A DNA stretch of 64,000 nucleotides from Isoetes taiwanensis. Lineage: Eukaryota; Streptophyta; Lycopodiopsida; Isoetales; Isoetaceae. Position numbers and translations under genes: made by a program. Under the pieces are notes generated by a model. It did no database searches. It saw only the letters and a list, made by a program, of their open reading frames with translations, and was not told the DNA's origin. Positions 55,693 to 64,000 of the stretch are shown in pieces (position 1 is the stretch's first letter; every line of letters begins with the position of its first letter). The stretch is taken from the NCBI GenBank assembly GCA_021234155.1, contig JAJEKV010000027.1, positions 4,090,623 through 4,154,622 of the forward strand, written 5' to 3'.

Positions 55693-57555
55693 CTGCCTGC
55701 TGTGTAAAGGAATGCTTAACTCATTCTTTGAAGAGATGAAAAAATAACCATATGTTAAATGTCTAAGGAGGTCTCAAAGCCATTTGAGAATTGAATGCTC
55801 TGATAATTACAATGTCTAATTTATGTCTGAAGTTAAGTTCGAGAACAATAATTAGCATCTCTAGTTTACGTTTGAACTCATGTTCAAGAACTAACCTGAG
55901 TAATACACTATGTGATAAAAGTAGCTCCAAAATAGAAGACGAATATGTTGAACGTATTTGCAGCTCGTTCATATCTTCTGACTCTGCCATGTCTAGACGA
56001 CACAGTTTATCTCCTTCATGACGATTTTCACATAATCCTCTTCCTCCAAAGGAGCACAAAAATCTGACATAACTGCAATTGTAGTAAATCCAGTAAATCA
56101 GTAAATCCAATTGAATGTATTATAATTAACAGATTTTAGAGCAAATAAAAATATTAATGATGCATTGTGCACAGTATAATAATAGTGAAGTTCACTTCAT
56201 ATCTGCTCCTGCTAGAATCTTATCAGATAGAACTCTTGCTTTGATATTCTTCATGGGAAACTCGGGGCTAGAAAGAAGATGGATATGACGACGACCATAA
56301 GCCCAAACGTACAATGTAAGAAACAGTAACATGATATCAGACCGTCATAGAATATAAACTTTTGTGACAAATCGTCCATACATGATAACCGGCATGTTCG
56401 CAAAGCCTTCTGACTTATACAGTTGGATTCCGACTCCAATATTGTTGCAAACCGGTCCAAAAAGAATAGATGCCCTGGAAAATAGAAACAAATAAAGATT
56501 AACCGTAGCCAAATGACAAACAACGAAAAATGATGCAAATGGATGCAAAGGTACCTCATACTTATTTGCTAAGGACCAGGAAGCACCAACTGAGAGTCCA
56601 CAAACAGCCAGGAACCCTTTCGAAAATGCTTGATAGAGTAGCGTCCCGCAGTATTATGGGCCACAAAGATGTATGTTTTTCTCCTGTTCGGCAATGTAAT
56701 CAGCCAACAATATATCATTGGCCTGTGCAAAACACTGCGATCAGATCCAAGTCATCATATAACATCGGGCCGAGCAGCGATGGTCGGGAGAGCTGATACT
56801 GATAGTCCGGGGAAGCCCCAAATTTTTGAAGCCAAGAACTACCAAAACATTGCGAAGTGTCCAAAAATTCACTACAGAACATAATTGCAGAGCCCGTCAG
56901 CACTATCCCATACTCTGATACCGGTAGACGTCCAACATTTTATCCACCATCAGATTGCAACCCTGGAATACCATGAATTAGAATATGATTCGGTCATGAT
57001 GGAGCCCACAATTTATTAATGTTTGAGCTGAAATGCTTAAGTACTCGAACTATTGCATTGCCCCTCCCCTCGTGATCTTGTGAAAAAGAGAAATCCAGCA
57101 GCTTTCTACTTACTAGGATTTTTTACCAAAATCCTTTGGCACATGTATGTATAAGGGACCCCACCAAGCTTAGAAAATAGAATGCATGAGCTCAACACTC
57201 CTGTGTACGCTATTCCGAGGTTTTGTATAAGAGTTAAAAAAGCGAGGAAAGAATCAGGAAGGCACCCATAAGAAAGAAAGGGATTAAAGAAATGGGAGCA
57301 ACAAACTGACGTAGCAGGGAGGGAATCAGGCAATTTGTGGAAACAGGACGAGAAAGCGAGGAAAGGGATAAACGGGACGGCAGGAGGGGCATCAGAGGCG
57401 GAGGAGGAGATTCTTCACGGAAGAGAAGGGCTCGCGAGACAGATGCAACAGCAGGCCATTTTCAGAATTAGCACCGCACCATTTTCAGAAGGGATCTGCT
57501 TCTGCACTTCACCATTTTCAGAATTAGCAGAGCAGTGCAGACTCCCCACCACACA
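55693..57555. other. Unassigned region between BAHD fragment and small exon
   Basis: Short frames only. 55,763-56,110 (minus, 115 codons) and 56,251-56,559 (minus, 102 codons, hydrophobic start) could be diverged upstream exons of the BAHD gene, but I cannot align them to the family. On the minus strand, 56,340-56,470 encodes NIGVGIQLYKSEGFANMPV, which reads like real protein of unknown kind. 57,330-57,450 is purine-rich (GAGG/GAGA). Confidence 0.3.
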
Positions 57556-57834
57556 TTATACAAAATATTTGGCCCAAAACAGGCCCCACCGCCCAATCCA
57601 TGCAACTCCCATTATGCCAATCGTCGCAGTGAGAGGCCATGGATGATGGCTCCAAGACTTCCAAATGCCATGAGAAAAACCTGCTCCAATCGTAATGATC
57701 TGCATATTCAAAAAACCTGTGAATGTACTCAGAGCTCGATTTACTTGGGTCGCCATGCTTGGGCCAAATGGAAATTGCCATAGGAAACGAATTGCCGGAG
57801 CAGGAACCGTGGTTGCCGTGGCCGCCATAGCCAC
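57556..57834 (-). CDS. Hypothetical small open frame, possible first exon
   Basis: 92 codons on the minus strand starting in a good plant context (GGCTATGGCGGCC). The first 40 residues are Ala/Thr/Ser-rich with few acidic residues (MAMAATATTVPAPAIRFL...), like an organelle transit peptide. Two hydrophobic segments follow (IITIGAGF and LTATIGIMGVAWIG). The frame closes at a stop after YFV. I do not recognise a family; it could be chance. Confidence 0.25.
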   Translation of the reverse strand: MAMAATATTVPAPAIRFLWQFPFGPSMATQVNRALSTFTGFLNMQIITIGAGFSHGIWKSWSHHPWPLTATIGIMGVAWIGRWGLFWAKYFV

Positions 57835-57899
57835 AAAAAACGCATAGAAGAATGCTAGAAATTCGTATTTGAAATTTTTTTAGCTTTCCTTGTTTTACG

Positions 57900-58287
57900 C
57901 TACTCCAATTTACAATTCTGCAGTGCCACCTCGTAAGGTGCCTTAATGGCATTAATGGTAGAGAATTGCCACGTTATAAAAAAAGGGATTATTTTTTGCT
58001 GCCACAGCATTGTCTGCAATTAATATCTTTTGCCACCTCATGCATTCACATGACCCATACATGGACCCATGCACGCATGTGAATGGCCAAGATTGCTTCC
58101 TCAATATTAGACGGTCAGGATTCAAAGTTGCAGCCCCACCATATTATAAATGCACGTCACATCAAATCACACGTATGGCTAGGATACAACATCAATGCCA
58201 CCCAAGCAAAACCAACGGCCAAGATCGACATCTATATATAACCTGTTCATGATGCCCCAGCATGTGATATACGTTTATATATATTAA
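57900..58287. mobile_element. Right terminal region of another (TA)n-associated TIR element
   Basis: It carries the subterminal vocabulary of F and G elements: GCCACCTC (twice), ATGGCCAAGATTG, AACGGCCAAGATCGACATC, then a TATATA end running into (TA)n. No matching left end was found, so it is partial. Confidence 0.4.
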
Positions 58288-61741
<3,454 letters not shown>

Positions 61742-61770
<29 letters not shown>

Positions 61771-61771
61771 A
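61742..61771. repeat. (TA)n spacer between E and X2
   Basis: About 29 bp of TA directly between the 3' hairpin of E and the 5' end of X2 on the minus strand. Confidence 0.95.
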
Positions 61772-61777
61772 GCTAAA

Positions 61778-61863
61778 CCCTGCCTCCACCCGGAAGGCAG
61801 GAAGCAACCTTACTATGTGCAGGGGCAGGAGGTCCCCTACACTAGTAGGGTTCCTCCTGCCAA
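61778..61863 (-). other. 3' double-hairpin of E
   Basis: On the minus strand: GGCAGGAGG ... CCTCCTGCC (9 perfect pairs) with inner CCCTAC-TAGT-GTAGGG, then CCTGCCTTCC ... GGAGGCAGG, then TTTAGCTTATATA. Relative to unit 1 the inner stem changes from TTTG/CAAA to TAC/GTA, keeping pairing. Confidence 0.75.
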
Positions 61864-61899
61864 CTATACTTGTCCAACTAAGAGAGACCATGGATAGAT

Positions 61900-62790
61900 T
61901 TACCTGTGTGACCAGAGTTCTTTGAGAAGTATTGTAATGTCGAACTTTAATCCGGGGAACGTTCCATTCCTTATCGTTCTGCTGACCGTTGTCCATATAT
62001 CTTTGGCATTAAAGCCTTTTTGGACAAAGGTTTGTATCAGCTTCCATAAATCCTCAGCTGCTGCTTTTGGGTCGTTGTGCACGTATAGGAAAGGCATTAC
62101 CTGTGACACAATTACATTTCTGGCCATCTGGTATGGCCTACACCCATTAGCGTGTCCATATTTAGCCACATTAAATGGTAAGTGTTCCCTTTTGTCATAT
62201 CTTTTCATTATATATGTACCATTGACCTCGTCAGTAATCTCAATCGTCATGTTAAGGAAGTTAATTCTCTGTCCCTTAAGAGACTTGCTAGGGTCATTCC
62301 TCCAATATTCTGTTTCATCCTTAATTTCCAGGAAACTAAGGTTGTATATGGTCAGATCACTTATATTTTGACTATCCATAGCTAGGTACTTCCTGATGTA
62401 TGCACTGTTAATGCCTACCAGATCATCAATGTACCTATTTGTGTTGCAAAAGGTTGCAGCTTCCTCTGTTCTGCCATGCTCTACTAGCTTAAGAATGAAG
62501 TGGCGTTCGTACCACGCAAGATACAGGTTGCACCATGCGGGGCTAGACGAGAATCCCATGGGGATGCCTTTTCTCTGTCTCCACACTTTGTTTCCCATTT
62601 GCAGGAAACAGTTTCTTAAAAGCCATGTGTTCATGCCAATGAATGTATTCTTGCTGACACACGTCCACTTTTTGCTTTCTGGATTTTTATGTTTCCACTC
62701 CATTGCAACTTCACCATTACCCATAATTTTGTACCACAGATTAAAGCTTGCATTTTTAGTCTGCTGAAACTTCCATATTACCTCTGTCAT
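61900..62790 (-). CDS. Reverse transcriptase C-terminal half of PLE E, uninterrupted
   Basis: 296 open codons ending LKELWSHR and a stop, homologous to the last 300 residues of the unit RT. Motif B: KGIPMGFSSSP followed by AWCNLYLAWYE. Motif C: NRYIDDLVGIN with both aspartates. The thumb-side blocks NFLNMTIEI, YDKREHLPFNVAKYGHANGC and QVMPFLYVHNDP correspond to matching blocks in the units. Motif A is missing because the copy is 5' truncated, so it is not functional alone. The open frame despite clear divergence from the units suggests this lineage was recently active. The stop overlaps a GTAA sequence, as in the units (AGGTAA). Confidence 0.85.
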   Translation of the reverse strand: MTEVIWKFQQTKNASFNLWYKIMGNGEVAMEWKHKNPESKKWTCVSKNTFIGMNTWLLRNCFLQMGNKVWRQRKGIPMGFSSSPAWCNLYLAWYERHFILKLVEHGRTEEAATFCNTNRYIDDLVGINSAYIRKYLAMDSQNISDLTIYNLSFLEIKDETEYWRNDPSKSLKGQRINFLNMTIEITDEVNGTYIMKRYDKREHLPFNVAKYGHANGCRPYQMARNVIVSQVMPFLYVHNDPKAAAEDLWKLIQTFVQKGFNAKDIWTTVSRTIRNGTFPGLKFDITILLKELWSHR

Positions 62791-62830
62791 TTGCGATAAG
62801 ATGTTGCAAATTCCGTGTTCCCCTTCAATG

Positions 62831-64000
62831 CGAATGGCACTCCATTTCGTGGTATGATGCCATATATTCTCTTGTACTGTCGCTTACCACCATCCAATGT
62901 CATGATTGCTGCCGCCATGTTCGCCGGATTCAGATCCGGAAGTGCAACCCAAGAAGGGTTTCTGCTACAGTGCTATTCGATCCTCTGTTTTCACTTTTTT
63001 CTATTTTTAATAAGTCATTTCCACATATTTCCAGTTTTGAGCAGATATTTAACCAATGAAGCTCTATTTCTTAACTACAATATGCATTTTTCCACATATG
63101 TGGTACATGTTACCATTTTGTTGAGTCATGTTGGCCACCACTGTATGTATCTCAACCTTAAGATATTGTTGCACCATGCAACCATAAAATTCCTGTTTAC
63201 ACATACCACTTAAAAATGACGAGTCTTAAGGTTTTAACACCATGCTCGGTTGCTATATAAGTTGTAAAGTGCCAAATCTATTACCTTGTCCAAGATTGCG
63301 CCACCCATATGCGTAAGCACTAGGCTAGTTGCACCATCACATCCGTTAGAGTTAGGGCCAAGAGATAAAGCCCCAGAAAATGCAAACACATTATTTTCCC
63401 TTAGGTTCCAATACTCAAAGCCGGGTGTCTCCCCTTTCATCTTCCTCATTATTATCGTTGAAGAGACTTGATAAATGCCCATGGATGTAAAGAATTAAGC
63501 CACATGTCATAATGCCTACATTTCTTCCAAAATATGCCAGCAAGGTTACGAAAGCCATTATTTGTGCACCATTTTACCTTTATACCATATATGCAAGTGG
63601 GCATATACACACGGTTTTTGCACATGGTTTTATGACCATGTATGCCATCCTACCCATCATAGTTCCATGTTTCCCAAACAAATCCTTTTCTTTACCCTAA
63701 GGTGAACCAGGTTCATTTCCTAATCCAAGTTCCAGTTCACAATATCATTGATTTGAGGTGATACAACCATGTAAAACTTGCTTTTTATTTTTACGTCCAT
63801 CAACTGGTCAATTATGCACTAACCTGGAAGTATAGTTTGCTTAGTAGATTTGAACTTGCCATTTTCGCTTGTTCTCCAATAGTGCAACCTATGCCATCGT
63901 AAACCAAATTGTTGATGTCTTAGTGCTACACCGTCCAAACTGTTAGAATTTGGGCCAAGAGATAAGCCCCAGAACAAGCAAACATATTTTTTGTCCTTTG
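62831..64000. other. Unassigned flank with a diverged dispersed repeat
   Basis: A segment of about 75 bp around 63,330-63,405 (GGGCCAAGAGATAAAGCCCC then GCAAACA) recurs diverged at 63,925-64,000 (GGGCCAAGAGATAAGCCCC then GCAAACA), same orientation, about 595 bp apart. No coding region recognised. Confidence 0.4.

Larger units (their letters stand above)
61771..62830 (-). mobile_element. E: 3' tail of the second PLE lineage
   Basis: Contains the C-terminal half of the RT ORF and the complete 3' end with both hairpins and (TA)n. Upstream on the minus strand the match to the tandem units fades just before GEHGICNIL (GDDGICHIL in the units), so motif A and everything 5' of it are absent. 62,830-62,990 has unassigned reading frames. 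Confidence 0.75.

Noticed and set aside
57335-57646. Plus-strand 103-codon frame in a purine-rich region
   Set aside because: It overlaps a more protein-like minus-strand frame, and its purine-biased composition gives spurious open frames.

Overview
The window looks like repeat-dominated nuclear DNA of a land plant. Evidence: GT-AG introns, a BAHD acyltransferase fragment typical of plant secondary metabolism, low GC, and nested transposable elements throughout. Abundant Penelope-like retroelements (PLEs) make a flowering plant less likely than a fern, lycophyte, bryophyte or gymnosperm, but the species cannot be named from the sequence. I see no intact host gene, rRNA, complete tRNA gene or CRISPR array.

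Almost everything is built around long (TA)n tracts. Two classes of element begin and end in them. (1) PLE retroelements in at least three lineages: remnant A (1-2,017, +); a head-to-tail array of two full-length units and one head (21,932-37,870, +); and a second lineage on the minus strand (head X1 5,329-8,683, head X2 58,391-61,741, reverse-transcriptase tail E 61,771-62,830). Block K (16,787-20,463) may be a fourth, RT-less member. (2) Large terminal-inverted-repeat or foldback elements with no visible transposase: F1 (2,205-5,328), F2 (8,786-10,651, half), F3 (10,853-13,965), F4 (arms 13,976-16,648 and 53,127-54,235), H (arms 20,606-21,930 and 51,746-53,126) and G (37,871-51,745, about 13.9 kb).

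These are nested. The two arms of F4 lie 36 kb apart because K and H sit in its central (TA)n. The arms of H lie 30 kb apart because the PLE array and G sit in the centre of H. G has its own uninterrupted (TA)n palindrome at 41,425-41,567. At the centres of F1-F4 and inside G the (TA)n is flanked by the same short inverted sequence, TAGTACAANNACTTGTA, so it behaves as a palindromic cassette that supplies (TA)n landing sites.

The PLE unit can be read in some detail. Exon 1 encodes an AT-hook-like and SAP-like N-terminus. Exon 2 encodes an unknown protein with its own stop. Exon 3 encodes the RT and has no early ATG but the same splice phase as exon 1. The 3' end carries two hairpins next to (TA)n, and these covary between lineages. 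No GIY-YIG endonuclease is visible. Differences between near-identical copies fall largely on CAG/CTG triplets, which suggests that some apparent damage is base-calling error at CHG-methylated sites.

The right part (54.2-58.3 kb) holds a broken BAHD fragment and unassigned sequence. The last 1.1 kb is unassigned apart from a diverged dispersed repeat.
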